Shown: piece after piece, positions 18,701 to 26,724 of the stretch
Layout: the number at the start of each line of letters is the position of its first letter
Position numbering within the stretch: the first letter of the stretch is position 1
Assembly: GCF_000733945.1 (NCBI RefSeq)
Contig: NZ_JPOL01000002.1
Coordinates: 1,427,001 to 1,491,000 of the forward strand
Direction of reading: 5' to 3'
Length of the DNA stretch: 64,000 bases
From: Flavimarina sp. Hel_I_48
GTDB lineage: Bacteria > Bacteroidota > Bacteroidia > Flavobacteriales > Flavobacteriaceae
Program-made: the position numbers and the translations under genes
Notes under the pieces: generated by a model
What the model saw: the letters and a program-made list of their open reading frames with translations, nothing else
The model's database searches: none
Told to the model about the DNA's origin: nothing

Positions 18701-19014
18701 CCCACATAACTTATTACCAATGTTGCATCGCCAGGAGCATCTATGCTATAATTTCCGTCAAAGTCGGTTTGTGCACCTATGGTAGTCCCTTTTACCAGTA
18801 CGCTCGCTCCCGGGAGCGGGTTACCATTTGCATCGGTTACGGTACCACTCACCGTTGTTTGCACGTATTCGCTATTTAATGAACCTCCACTTTCAAAAAC
18901 GTTGGCTGTTATTGACTGATGTCCCAAACAGACCATCAGTGAAAAAATCCCGGTTTTTACAACGGAAGGATACTTCATCCGTTTTTTTGAATTGCAATAG
19001 TAATTTTTACTCAT
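15715..19014 (-). CDS. SusC/RagA-family TonB-linked outer-membrane transporter (pair 1)
   Basis: A 1099-residue protein with an N-terminal signal region, a carboxypeptidase D regulatory-like domain (VSGTVTDANGNPLPGASVLV, about 53-130), a TonB box region (LDEVVVVGYGTQ), a plug domain (about 145-260, with PLYVVDGIPT and ASIYGARAANGVIIVTT) and a beta-barrel ending in the aromatic C-terminus IIFGLNASF. It imports a ligand across the outer membrane using TonB/ExbBD energy, with the SusD lipoprotein of the next gene. No N-terminal STN domain is present, so signalling to an anti-sigma factor is not expected. An operator-like palindrome lies 43 bp upstream of the start. Confidence 0.96.
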   Translation of the reverse strand: MSKNYYCNSKKRMKYPSVVKTGIFSLMVCLGHQSITANVFESGGSLNSEYVQTTVSGTVTDANGNPLPGASVLVKGTTIGAQTDFDGNYSIDAPGDATLVISYVGFQTQEIAINNQTAVNVSLAEDAGQLDEVVVVGYGTQRKQDLTGAISVVKVDELVQQPSAQITSQLQGRVSGVTITGGGQPGQAPQIKVRGANTFGNNNPLYVVDGIPTETIQDINPNDIESLQVLKDAASASIYGARAANGVIIVTTKKGKGKMRVSYDSYYGMQLVQKGNPWDMLSPQEQAELTFQAIRNTNPGVAISHNQYGNGPDPVLPNYIAPVGVNSVDESLYNVNPLYTNPNDLNNFYRIVEANKQGTNWFQEIFDSASITSHNVSVSNGTEKGSYFLSMNYFNQQGTIENTYLKRYTVRANATYNINDNIRIGQNFSFAVRDNPTIDALTEGSVIGMAFRELPIIPVYDIRGNYAGSFGSDLGNAKNPVAIAQRRKNNRGVSNRFFGNVFAEVDFLDHFTFRTSYGGQYLSNSFNSFQFPEYENAENLNVNQYTETSQTNYNWTWTNTLQYKNVFADKHNVTVLVGTEAYQNRGRELGGTTQSYFSFDPNYVNLDTGAGTQTNTSFQYADALSSVFGRLDYNFNDRYLLSATIRRDGSSRFLNEQYGWFPAASVGWNILNESFMPEADWLNDLKIRAGYGVRGNQINVTPPNAFTTFGGVQTNSYYDITGSNNTLTEGFRQLRIGNPDAKWERDADSNFGIDASLFNSTVQLSADYYRKDITDLLYNPNLVATEGTATVPFQNVAEMRNTGFDIDLSTYFNLTDDLRLNTSVTFTSYNNEIIKLSDGIQFFDAEGRRFNGSNIIRNQAGHSLSQFFGYQTTGFWNSQAEIDQANQAAIAATGNNNALYQSDVAVGRFRYADTNGDNQITDADRTFLGNPNPDFTYGLNIELMYKNWDFSMFLYGSQGNDIWNQVKWWTDFYSSFVGAKSTTALYDSWTPQNMNASAPIQQTTGSFSLADVPNSYFVEDGSYLRAKQIQLGYSLPTEMLEKISISKLRIYAQMANAFTITSYSGIDPEIAGGGATNTGIDEGAYPNQRQIIFGLNASF

Positions 19015-19585
19015 AGTAGTTTTGTAAGTTAGTTAAGTGTATTCGTCTTTGTCAGCGAAAACGATTTCTACACTATTAAGATGATTTAAAAACCTACAAC
19101 AATATTAACTAATAATTTGACTATCCAAAACGAATTAGAAAAAAATATTAACCAGTATTACCAAGAATAATTGTAAGAAAACAATTTATTACTTAAAATA
19201 ACACTTATTAAATGTAAATTATACATTTCTTGAAGCTTATTTTTGAACTATTCTCAATATCACAAAGATCACTTTAAACTTCTTAAATTATATTAATCAC
19301 ATTTTTTTAACACAAATTAAACCGTATTGAAATTGCACTTTTTTTGGCACAAATCATTAAAAAATCTATTTTTCAGTGAGGTGATTCAGACATAGATTAT
19401 TAGATTTTTCAATTCAGATAAATGCTTAAATCATGTTTTTAAGTTTTCGATTTATAGTAGCACTTATCTAATAAATTACTTCTTAAATCCACTGAATACT
19501 ACTATTTTTTGACGATTTTTAACCGTTCTAAACCCTCCTTTTTAGGTATATTGCTTTCTCACATTACTGTAAAGCATTAACTCCT
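19015..19585. other. Long AT-rich divergent intergenic region
   Basis: 570 bp between the start of SusC 1 (minus) and the S9 peptidase (plus). It is very AT-rich, has stops in all frames, and must hold both promoters. Near the SusC side are an operator-like palindrome at 19057-19068 and a similar partial site near 19125-19137 (CCAAAACGAATTA). I see no RNA gene. Confidence 0.6.
19057..19068. promoter_or_regulatory. LacI-like operator candidate upstream of SusC 1
   Basis: The 12-bp GAAAACGATTTC is an inverted repeat centred on CG with one mismatch, the classical shape of LacI/PurR-family operators. It lies 43 bp upstream of the SusC start in the 5' leader or promoter. No LacI-family regulator is encoded in the window, so the assignment is by motif shape only. 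Confidence 0.4.
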
Positions 19586-21973
19586 ATGGCATACAAATCA
19601 ACCTCTCTACTTCTATTATCCAGTATTATTTTTCTCTTCTCATTCACAAATGTCCTGGCGCAGACAAGTCCGCTTTCGGTAGGGAAAATTATGCAAGATT
19701 CTCAATGGATGGGGACTTTCCCTTCTGATATCGAATGGGGGCCGCAGGGTAAAACCATTTACTTTAAATACAATCCTGAGAAAAATCCGGCAGATTCCTT
19801 GTATAAAATCAGCATAAACAATCAGGATACTATTGAAAAAGTAAGTCTATCCGAGAAAAAAAACAGAATTTCTTCCTACGGAACGTTTAATGACAATAAA
19901 ACAAAAAAAATATTTACAGAAGATGGCGTACTCTATATATATGACGTAAAAAAAGATGCCAAAAAAGAATTATTACAGCTCGATTCCCGCATTCAGGATC
20001 CCACTTTTATGCAAGATGACAATCAGATTACCTTTACGTATGGCAATAATGCGTTTCAATATGATCTGGCAGCGGGGAGTCTGAAAAAACTTACCAATAT
20101 CCTGGAAGGCAAAGCACCAGAGGACAAGGACAAAAAATTATCTGAAAAAGACCAGTGGCTGGAAGATGAGAATCGCGAACTGCTGCAAGTGGTAAATGAA
20201 CGCGAAGAAAACGAAGAAAGAACCGAGGACTATAACGAAATCCTTGCCAAGAAAACGCCTTTTGCCTTTTATCTTGAAGATCGTTCCATGAGCGATTTAA
20301 CCGTTGCGCCTAATGGCGATTACATCACTTTCAACCTCATCACCCGTGAACGCGGAAAATCTACAGAAGTGCCTAACTATGTAGACGCTTCTGGTTATAC
20401 CACAGACCTCAATGCCCGTACTAAAGTGGGGGACGAAGAAACCAAAGTAGAACTTGCCATTTACAACGTACAAAAAGACACCGTTTATAGGGTTGAAACC
20501 ACCGATTTGCCGGGAATAAAGGACCTGCCAGATTACATTGAAGATTATCCAGATAAAGACTGGAAAGAAGAAGAACGCGAAGTAATTCTTTCAAACGCTT
20601 ACTTTTCCCCTTCCGGCGAAAAAGCGATTGTCAATATACGTTCTAAGGACAACAAAGACCGCTGGATCGCGGAAATAAACCTAGAAGATGGGAGCTTAAA
20701 ATCCCTTGACCGCCAGCGCGACGAAGCATGGATTGCCGGTCCCGGGATTGGCTGGAGTTATGGTGGCGGCACCATGGGTTGGCTTCCTGATAACAAGCAC
20801 ATTTATTTTCAATCAGAAGCGAGCGGTTACTCCCATTTATACCTGCTAAATGTAGAAAATGGCACTAAAAACGACCTTACAAAAGGGGATTTTGAGGTGT
20901 TTGATCCGTTTTTGTCTAATGATAAAAAGTCATGGTTTCTCACCACTTCAGAAGTTGGCCCCGGCGAACGCCATTTTTATAAAATGCCGCTAATGGGCGG
21001 TAAAATGGAAAAACTGACCACGATGGAAGGGAATAACGAAGTTCATCTTTCGCCAGATGAAAAGAATATGGCCATTCTCCATTCCTACAGCAATCAACCA
21101 TGGGAACTGTACTTAAAGAAAACCCGCGCAAACGCTGAAGCGGAGCAATTGACGCAGGGCCAGAGCGAGGCTTTTAAAAGTTATAACTGGCGCGATCCTA
21201 AACAGGTCAATTTTAAAGGAAGTGACGGCGCCATGGTTCCTGCCCGACTTTACGTACCGGCAGATAGTGTAAAAAATAATGCCGCGGTGGTTTTTGTACA
21301 TGGAGCAGGATATCTACAAAATGTACATAAATGGTGGTCCAGCTATTTCAGGGAATACATGTTCAACAATATGCTAACCGATCTGGGCTACACGGTCATT
21401 GATATTGATTACCGTGGCAGCGCTGGTTACGGCCGCGACTGGCGCACCGCGATTTACCGCCATATGGGTGGAAAAGACCTCAGCGACCAGGTAGATGGCG
21501 TGAAGTATTTAGTGGAAAATTATGGTATAAATCCGCAGAAAGTAGGTATTTATGGCGGTAGTTACGGGGGGTTTATCACACTGATGGCCATGTTCAATGA
21601 ACCCGAAACCTTTCAGGCGGGAGCAGCCCTAAGGTCTGTGACAGACTGGGCGCACTACAACCATGGCTACACCGCAAACATTCTCAACGAACCATCAAAT
21701 GATCCTATTGCTTACAAGCGCTCCTCCCCTATTTATTTTGCTGAAGGCTTAGAAGGCGATTTACTTATTGAGCACGGTATGGTAGATACCAATGTACATT
21801 TTCAGGATGTGGTACGCTTATCACAACGTTTGATCGAACTGGGAAAAGAAAATTGGGAAATGGCCCTATTTCCGGTAGAAAGCCACGGTTTTGTAGAACC
21901 CAGCAGCTGGACCGATGAATACCGCAGAATTTTGAAATTGTTCAATGAGAGTTTACTTGGGAAGGTTGAATAA
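19586..21973 (+). CDS. Secreted S9-family peptidase (prolyl oligopeptidase/DPP4-like)
   Basis: A 795-residue protein with a signal peptide (MAYKSTSLLLLSSII...LAQ), a beta-propeller-like region (about 40-540) and a C-terminal alpha/beta-hydrolase peptidase domain. The catalytic triad is visible: Ser659 in GGSYGGF, Asp734 in GMVDTNVH and His767 in ESHGF. The HGAGYLQ segment before the serine forms the oxyanion region. Family members remove dipeptides or cleave after proline or other small residues in peptides. It is probably periplasmic or outer-membrane associated. It is divergent from SusC/SusD pair 1, which may be chance or may point to peptide use by that pair. It is monocistronic and ends at a strong bidirectional terminator. 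Confidence 0.93.
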   Translation: MAYKSTSLLLLSSIIFLFSFTNVLAQTSPLSVGKIMQDSQWMGTFPSDIEWGPQGKTIYFKYNPEKNPADSLYKISINNQDTIEKVSLSEKKNRISSYGTFNDNKTKKIFTEDGVLYIYDVKKDAKKELLQLDSRIQDPTFMQDDNQITFTYGNNAFQYDLAAGSLKKLTNILEGKAPEDKDKKLSEKDQWLEDENRELLQVVNEREENEERTEDYNEILAKKTPFAFYLEDRSMSDLTVAPNGDYITFNLITRERGKSTEVPNYVDASGYTTDLNARTKVGDEETKVELAIYNVQKDTVYRVETTDLPGIKDLPDYIEDYPDKDWKEEEREVILSNAYFSPSGEKAIVNIRSKDNKDRWIAEINLEDGSLKSLDRQRDEAWIAGPGIGWSYGGGTMGWLPDNKHIYFQSEASGYSHLYLLNVENGTKNDLTKGDFEVFDPFLSNDKKSWFLTTSEVGPGERHFYKMPLMGGKMEKLTTMEGNNEVHLSPDEKNMAILHSYSNQPWELYLKKTRANAEAEQLTQGQSEAFKSYNWRDPKQVNFKGSDGAMVPARLYVPADSVKNNAAVVFVHGAGYLQNVHKWWSSYFREYMFNNMLTDLGYTVIDIDYRGSAGYGRDWRTAIYRHMGGKDLSDQVDGVKYLVENYGINPQKVGIYGGSYGGFITLMAMFNEPETFQAGAALRSVTDWAHYNHGYTANILNEPSNDPIAYKRSSPIYFAEGLEGDLLIEHGMVDTNVHFQDVVRLSQRLIELGKENWEMALFPVESHGFVEPSSWTDEYRRILKLFNESLLGKVE

Positions 21974-22120
21974 GTATTGATTATTCCTATTGTTATTATT
22001 ATTATTTGAAATTGGCTTACATTAGAAATAACACGATTTCTTACCGAAGTTTTAAAATAGGTGCTTTCTCCATGATTTTCAGCTTTAAATAGGCAAATAT
22101 TCAGTGGAAAAAATCATTAA

Positions 22121-22157
22121 AAAAAGCCCCTAAAATCGTTGATTTTAGGGGCTTTTT
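22121..22157. terminator. Bidirectional terminator between convergent genes
   Basis: Perfect 17-bp inverted repeat (22121-22137 and 22141-22157) with a 3-base loop, flanked by A and T runs on both sides, so it can end the S9 peptidase transcript (plus) and the metal-uptake operon (minus). Confidence 0.92.
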
Positions 22158-22184
22158 AGCCAAAAATAGACCAGTTTTTGCTAT

Positions 22185-22787
22185 TTATTGAATGGTTACA
22201 GGAAAGCTTGCTACAAAATCTTCCTCACCACCGGCGTTGGCCCTATCACCCTGCACAACGCCTGACGCATCTTTGTCTGGCTGATGAACCAATACGATAG
22301 AAACTGTACCAGAGCTTGCCTCTAAGGTTGAAAGCGTAAACAAGATCCCTACCGGGTTTGCATCCTCGTCATCATTGGTCGGGTCATCATCATAATCATT
22401 TTCGGTATCTGCGTAGGCAAAAGAAACCTCTAGTGCATCAGAGTTTGAAAAGAAAAACTGGTGTTCATCATTTTCCTCCATGATTTCCAAAGTGGTATTT
22501 TCCACTGGGGTTTCCGTTTCATTCAGCAATTCTACCTCACCGCTATAAATGGTGTTTGCAGCTAATGCACCGCTTACGGTAAGTTCTGGAGCTTTAGGTC
22601 CGTCGCCATCTGCGTCATAGGACTTTAAGGTTACTATATTTCCACTCGGGCCGGTTAATGTAACGTTCATCGTGGTGACTACTTCTTCTTGATTTACTTG
22701 TTCAGGAATGCTATCATCATCATTTGAACAGCCCGTGAAAATTGTTGCTGATATTGCCAGAAGACTCATTAATTTGATTGTTTTCAT
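22185..22787 (-). CDS. Small acidic lipoprotein downstream of TonB receptor
   Basis: A 200-residue lipoprotein (signal MKTIKLMSLLAISATIF, lipobox FTGCSNDDD) with an Ig-like or beta-rich body, many Asp/Glu residues (for example DTENDYDDDPTNDDED) and an end AGGEEDFVASFPVTIQ. Similar proteins occur next to this kind of TonB receptor in flavobacteria and are often annotated 'type 1 periplasmic binding fold', a label I cannot confirm. It lies 23 bp after the receptor gene in the same operon, so it probably takes part in the same uptake process, perhaps by binding the ligand or metal at the surface. Confidence 0.75.
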   Translation of the reverse strand: MKTIKLMSLLAISATIFTGCSNDDDSIPEQVNQEEVVTTMNVTLTGPSGNIVTLKSYDADGDGPKAPELTVSGALAANTIYSGEVELLNETETPVENTTLEIMEENDEHQFFFSNSDALEVSFAYADTENDYDDDPTNDDEDANPVGILFTLSTLEASSGTVSIVLVHQPDKDASGVVQGDRANAGGEEDFVASFPVTIQ

Positions 22788-22810
22788 AGTATAAAATTTA
22801 AAATTGATTA

Positions 22811-25219
22811 TTAATAATTGAATTTGAGTTGTATTCTAAAATTTCTGCCCAGATCATCAACGTAATAGCGTTGGCGGTTTAGGTATTCTCTATAATTGGT
22901 ATCTAAAATATTGTCAACATACAAACCTAGCGTAAGGTTGGAATGTTGCGCTACTTTAAAATCAATACTTGAGGTAAAATGGAATAAGTTATACCCGGCT
23001 GGCGGCTGACTTACACGCACGGTCTGGTCTACTCGTTCTCCATTATCCTGCAACACTTCTACCGTAAAATCATTATCTGGAAAGCGTTTTTGTTCAAATA
23101 CACTTTGACTGCGCAGTCCAAGGGTAAGATTATTCATCTTTTCATTTCGGTAGGTAAGCGTGTTGGTCCAGTTGGGCGCGGGCATATCTATCAGCGGTCG
23201 GTTGCGGGTGAGATCCTCTCCATTTACATAGGAAAAACTTCCGTCAAGGTCAAAATGCTGGTCAAAACGATACCTTGCATTCACATCTATTCCAAACAAT
23301 CGCGCGTTGACCTGGCGGTATTCATAAACCGGAAAGGCGCCCCGCGTGGTTTGTTCTACCGCATCGGGCTCCAGGATTATAAAATCGTCGATTCGGTTGT
23401 AAAATGGATTTAAACCGAAGCTAAAATCCCCCACTGATCCATCAAGCGAAACACTGGCTTTATACGATTGCTCCTTATTTAACCGAAGATCGCCCAGTTC
23501 AATAATCGCTGCGGAATGGTGCAGACCATCACTAAACAATTCTGCAGGATTAGGTGCGCGTGACGCAGAACTCAGGTTTATACGTCCTGTCAAATAGTCG
23601 CTAAAAGTATATTTTGCACCCATGGTCGCTGAAAGGTTATTGTACTGAAAATCTGGTGTTGTGTACAGTTCATCACCTAAATCCTGTTGTACAATAGTTC
23701 CAAAATCCATATCATAACCGCGTTCTTCCCAGCGGGACGTTTGATAATATTTCTTGGCGTTGACCTGTATATAATCGTAACGAGCACCCGCGTTGAGAAC
23801 CAGGTTTTCTGAAAGGTTATAATCCAGTGTGGCATAACCGGCCGCGGTGTACATGTCATAATCAGGTATCAACCTGCGCACGCCGGTATCTGGATTTGGA
23901 AAATTGACCTGATACATCGCCTCACCACCAAAATTTGCTGTAAAATCAGGATTAGAGTTCCACTCAAAGTTGGTATTTACCGTATGCGTGGTCAGTTCCA
24001 AGTCCAGCGAGGGTTTATCACGATCATCGCCACGTCTTATATCATATTCCTGTCTGTTGTTTAGCTGAAAGGAATACGTAAGATCCAGTTTTCCAGCATT
24101 TTCAAACTTTTTAAAAACATTGATCTTGGCCAACTGATGACTCACATCCTGTCGTGGCGCAGCAATATCATAGGTAAATGGCCGCACATAATTGGGCTCA
24201 TTTGCATTTATCGCCGAGACCAGATCGCCTACACTTCCTATATGCGAAGCACGTAAAATGCCAATATTCGCATGATAATAGCTGTAATACGCCTCAAAAC
24301 CGTAGGTGAATTTATTCAACCCCACACCTACTGAAAAGTCCTGTTCGCGGTTTCCGGTGTTGGAAAGCACGTAATCTGGCGCTTCCCGGTCTCCAAAATA
24401 TTTCAGCGTTCCCTGACCGGTAAAGTGCAGTCCAGATTTGTACGCTTTCGTTAGGCTCGAAGTGGTTGAAGTACCACGGCCGTTGCTCATGGCCCCAAAA
24501 ATGGTTTTCCCAAAAAGAGTGTCTTTTACTGGCGCCACCGCAGGATTTGTTACAATAACGCCCCCTACGGCATCTCCACCATAACGCAACGCGCCAGCGC
24601 CTTTTACCACTGTTACATTTGCCGCGGTATTAACATCCAGGTTAGGTGCATGCTCCACGCCCCATTCCTGATCTTCCATACGCGTACCATTATTGATGAT
24701 AAGCACCCGGCTGCTATGTAGCCCTTGTATGATAGGCTTTACCACGGTACTCCCCGTATTTAATGAAGAAACACCGCTTACTTCTTTAAGCGCATCCCCC
24801 AGGCTGACACCACTAAAATTTTCCAGGGTTTCCGTTTTTAGGGATTCTTCAGCACTAGAGGTCGTTTCGCTATGGTATTTCTCACCTTTTAATGTCACTT
24901 TAGATAATTCCTCGGTATGATGTTCCAGCCGAAAATTTTGCGTTGCATGGTCATCAACATTTATGGTAAAGGTCTTTACCTCACATTCTGGGTGCGTTAT
25001 GGTTACCTGGGCAGTACCAGCGCACAACCCACGCAAAACAAAGTTTCCGTCAAGATCAGTAACCTCGTAAATCTGCTGATTTTCTATACTGAGCACCGCA
25101 CCCACAAGGATACTGCCATCATGAAAATCAACGACTTTTCCCGATAAGGTAAAATCGCATTGTTGCGCTTTTCCTGACCAACAAAGGAACAGGAAAGCGA
25201 AAAACTTAAAATAGTTCAT
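22811..25219 (-). CDS. TonB-dependent outer-membrane receptor, ZnuD-like (probable metal uptake)
   Basis: An 802-residue protein: signal peptide (MNYFKFFAFLFLCWSGKA), a carboxypeptidase-regulatory-like domain (about 22-95) with paired cysteines, a TonB box region (EELSKVTLKGEKYHSETT), a plug domain (about 125-235, with GLHSSRVLIINNGTRMEDQEWG and GAGALRYGGDAVGGVI) and a beta-barrel ending RIQLKFNY. The plug motif EDQEWGVEHAP is that of the ZnuD group of zinc/heme receptors. It lacks the SusD partner and sits in an operon with a His/Cys-containing small protein (upstream) and an acidic lipoprotein (downstream). I infer import of zinc or another metal. Confidence 0.88.
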   Translation of the reverse strand: MNYFKFFAFLFLCWSGKAQQCDFTLSGKVVDFHDGSILVGAVLSIENQQIYEVTDLDGNFVLRGLCAGTAQVTITHPECEVKTFTINVDDHATQNFRLEHHTEELSKVTLKGEKYHSETTSSAEESLKTETLENFSGVSLGDALKEVSGVSSLNTGSTVVKPIIQGLHSSRVLIINNGTRMEDQEWGVEHAPNLDVNTAANVTVVKGAGALRYGGDAVGGVIVTNPAVAPVKDTLFGKTIFGAMSNGRGTSTTSSLTKAYKSGLHFTGQGTLKYFGDREAPDYVLSNTGNREQDFSVGVGLNKFTYGFEAYYSYYHANIGILRASHIGSVGDLVSAINANEPNYVRPFTYDIAAPRQDVSHQLAKINVFKKFENAGKLDLTYSFQLNNRQEYDIRRGDDRDKPSLDLELTTHTVNTNFEWNSNPDFTANFGGEAMYQVNFPNPDTGVRRLIPDYDMYTAAGYATLDYNLSENLVLNAGARYDYIQVNAKKYYQTSRWEERGYDMDFGTIVQQDLGDELYTTPDFQYNNLSATMGAKYTFSDYLTGRINLSSASRAPNPAELFSDGLHHSAAIIELGDLRLNKEQSYKASVSLDGSVGDFSFGLNPFYNRIDDFIILEPDAVEQTTRGAFPVYEYRQVNARLFGIDVNARYRFDQHFDLDGSFSYVNGEDLTRNRPLIDMPAPNWTNTLTYRNEKMNNLTLGLRSQSVFEQKRFPDNDFTVEVLQDNGERVDQTVRVSQPPAGYNLFHFTSSIDFKVAQHSNLTLGLYVDNILDTNYREYLNRQRYYVDDLGRNFRIQLKFNY

Positions 25220-25342
25220 CTAAAAAATATTTGGATATAAGAATAGGGTCATCAAAGCCTATTGCCTTGAATAACTGACTATTACTTAAAATTGAGAATT
25301 GAGGGAGTTACCCCTATATGGGAGATAAAAGCAAAGTGCTAT

Positions 25343-25654
25343 CTAACAAACTGCCGGGGGCGCTTTATTGAGAAAAATCCCAAAGAGAGGTTCGGGACTA
25401 AGTGTATAGTTATACACCACAACAACCGGAGTGGCTGAAATGGGAGTCAGAGTAGGTTCAAAAACAACTTGCTGCGGTGGCAAGTACGTATCCGTATGCG
25501 ATTGCGCGTGCGCTAACTGGCAAATGGTACAGTGATCCTGTACTTTTTTACTATCATGACTAAACTGGTGAAGATCTGCACATTTGAAAGCAAGCAACAG
25601 CAGTATAAAAAATACGCTGCCCCACTGCCTCACTTGTTGGCTATTGATCTTCAT
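25343..25654 (-). CDS. Small His/Cys-containing exported protein, first gene of the metal-uptake operon
   Basis: Taking MKINSQQVRQWG (25654) as start gives about 103 residues with one hydrophobic segment near the N-terminus; a longer frame starting at 25717 has no better context. The short ectodomain is rich in possible metal ligands: DLHQFSHDS, then CTICQLAHAQSHTD. It ends LNKAPPAVC, a tail I associate with small proteins next to TonB metal receptors in Bacteroidota. It lies 123 bp upstream of the receptor gene on the same strand. A role as a periplasmic metal-handling or regulatory protein is inferred; no function is established. Confidence 0.65.
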   Translation of the reverse strand: MKINSQQVRQWGSVFFILLLLAFKCADLHQFSHDSKKVQDHCTICQLAHAQSHTDTYLPPQQVVFEPTLTPISATPVVVVYNYTLSPEPLFGIFLNKAPPAVC

Positions 25655-25746
25655 GCTCGCAAAATTATCTGAAGGAAACACACACACGCTAAAAAGAATG
25701 TTAAATTTTAAAATCATTTACCTTCAAAACACACTTTATTTTCAAT

Positions 25747-25760
25747 AATTGCTGGCAATT
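25747..25760. promoter_or_regulatory. Perfect inverted repeat, possible operator of the metal-uptake operon
   Basis: AATTGC-TG-GCAATT, 6-bp arms with a 2-bp centre, about 93 bp upstream of the start of the small His/Cys protein. It could bind a Fur/Zur-type dimer, but no regulator of this type is in the window and the site is short. Confidence 0.3.
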
Positions 25761-25925
25761 TCATTGAACAACAGACGTTTTATAACTCAAAGCCAAAATA
25801 TAAGAACATTTAGGAATTAAATATCATACCGATTAGAGCGTCAATAAACAGGTTTAAATTCAATAATCTTCGTTATATTGCGATTGCCTTTATGATAAAG
25901 GTAATTATTTTATCGATTTGTAATC

Positions 25926-26627
25926 ATTAAGAGTCCAACTTCATCTACTGCCCTACTTGTATTCTCGCTTTCGGCGAAAGAAGAGGCATGCCGTAAAACG
26001 CTTAACAGTAGAAAAAATGCGAACGAAGTTGTTTTTGACGTTCTTATAAGCAAAACTGCTCAACTTGTTTCAGAAATTGGCCTGGACGTAGTCTGGATGG
26101 ACGAGAGCAAACAAAAGGGTCCTAATTTTTCATCTCGCATTACGTATGCCTTTAAACAGCTTTTTGAACAGGGTTATAAAAATGTTATTTCTATTGGCAA
26201 TGATACTCCTGGACTTGAGGTAGCGCATATAGAACGCGCAATAAAACATCTGGAAAAGGGCAAGGCGGTTATTGGCCCTTCCAGTGACGGGGGTGCTTAT
26301 CTAATAGGGCTTAACCGTTCTCAGTTTGAGACTTCTGATTTTAAAAATCTACCCTGGCAAAAAGAGGAATTATGTTCTCAGCTTTGCGCAAATATCTTTA
26401 CAAAAAATCACTCCCTGTTTTTTCTTGCTGAACTTAACGATCTTGATACTGCCGAAGACTTGTTTAACTTCGTCAACCAGAATCCCTATTCCCTTCTTGC
26501 CCTTATCAGCAGAGCGTATCCCGATCAAAATATTTCCCGTTTTGAGACTATAAAAGTTTTCTTTATAAAGCAAGCTTATTACGCTACAGGCCCTTTGCGG
26601 GCTCCGCCTCTACAAAGGGCTGCTTAG
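25926..26627 (+). CDS. DUF2064 glycosyltransferase-like protein (TIGR04282 group) without canonical start
   Basis: The frame is open from 25905 to the stop at 26625-26627. Conserved features lie in order: STALLVFSLSAKEEA (N-terminus of the family), IGNDTPGL (the nucleotide-sugar region, normally GxDxP), GPSSDGGAYLIGL, and DLDTAEDL near the C-terminus. The family is annotated as arsenosugar-biosynthesis glycosyltransferase. The homologous region clearly begins upstream of the only ATG (26097), yet no ATG, GTG or TTG exists in frame before it. An ATT at 25926 is the best placed non-standard start; otherwise the gene is damaged at its 5' end. The last 14 codons overlap an inverted repeat (26587-26622) and look added on. 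Confidence 0.6.
   Translation: MKSPTSSTALLVFSLSAKEEACRKTLNSRKNANEVVFDVLISKTAQLVSEIGLDVVWMDESKQKGPNFSSRITYAFKQLFEQGYKNVISIGNDTPGLEVAHIERAIKHLEKGKAVIGPSSDGGAYLIGLNRSQFETSDFKNLPWQKEELCSQLCANIFTKNHSLFFLAELNDLDTAEDLFNFVNQNPYSLLALISRAYPDQNISRFETIKVFFIKQAYYATGPLRAPPLQRAA
26587..26622. repeat. Inverted repeat overlapping a gene 3' end
   Basis: Arms of 11 and 10 bp (26587-26597, 26613-26622; one unpaired base) enclose an inner GCGG-GCT-CCGC stem. It covers the last codons of the DUF2064 gene and may act as terminator or be a REP-like insertion. Confidence 0.6.
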
Positions 26628-26656
26628 TCCCAAATAGCTTTTAGACTTGACCTATT

Positions 26657-26688
26657 CCATGATTCATGGGATATAGATTGTCATATCC
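26657..26688. promoter_or_regulatory. Two overlapping palindromes upstream of SusC 2
   Basis: CCATGA-T-TCATGG (26657-26669, perfect) is followed by GGATAT...ATATCC (26669-26674 and 26683-26688). They lie 37 to 68 bp before the ATG of the SusC gene that starts the import locus, a position fitting an operator. No matching regulator is recognised nearby, and I see no riboswitch-like core (in particular no TPP or B12 box). Confidence 0.35.
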
Positions 26689-26724
26689 ATTTGTACTTTC
26701 AACATTTATCATTATTAAAATTCT

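Noticed and set aside
26628..26724. TPP or cobalamin riboswitch before SusC 2
   Set aside because: No conserved riboswitch core was found; only short palindromes.
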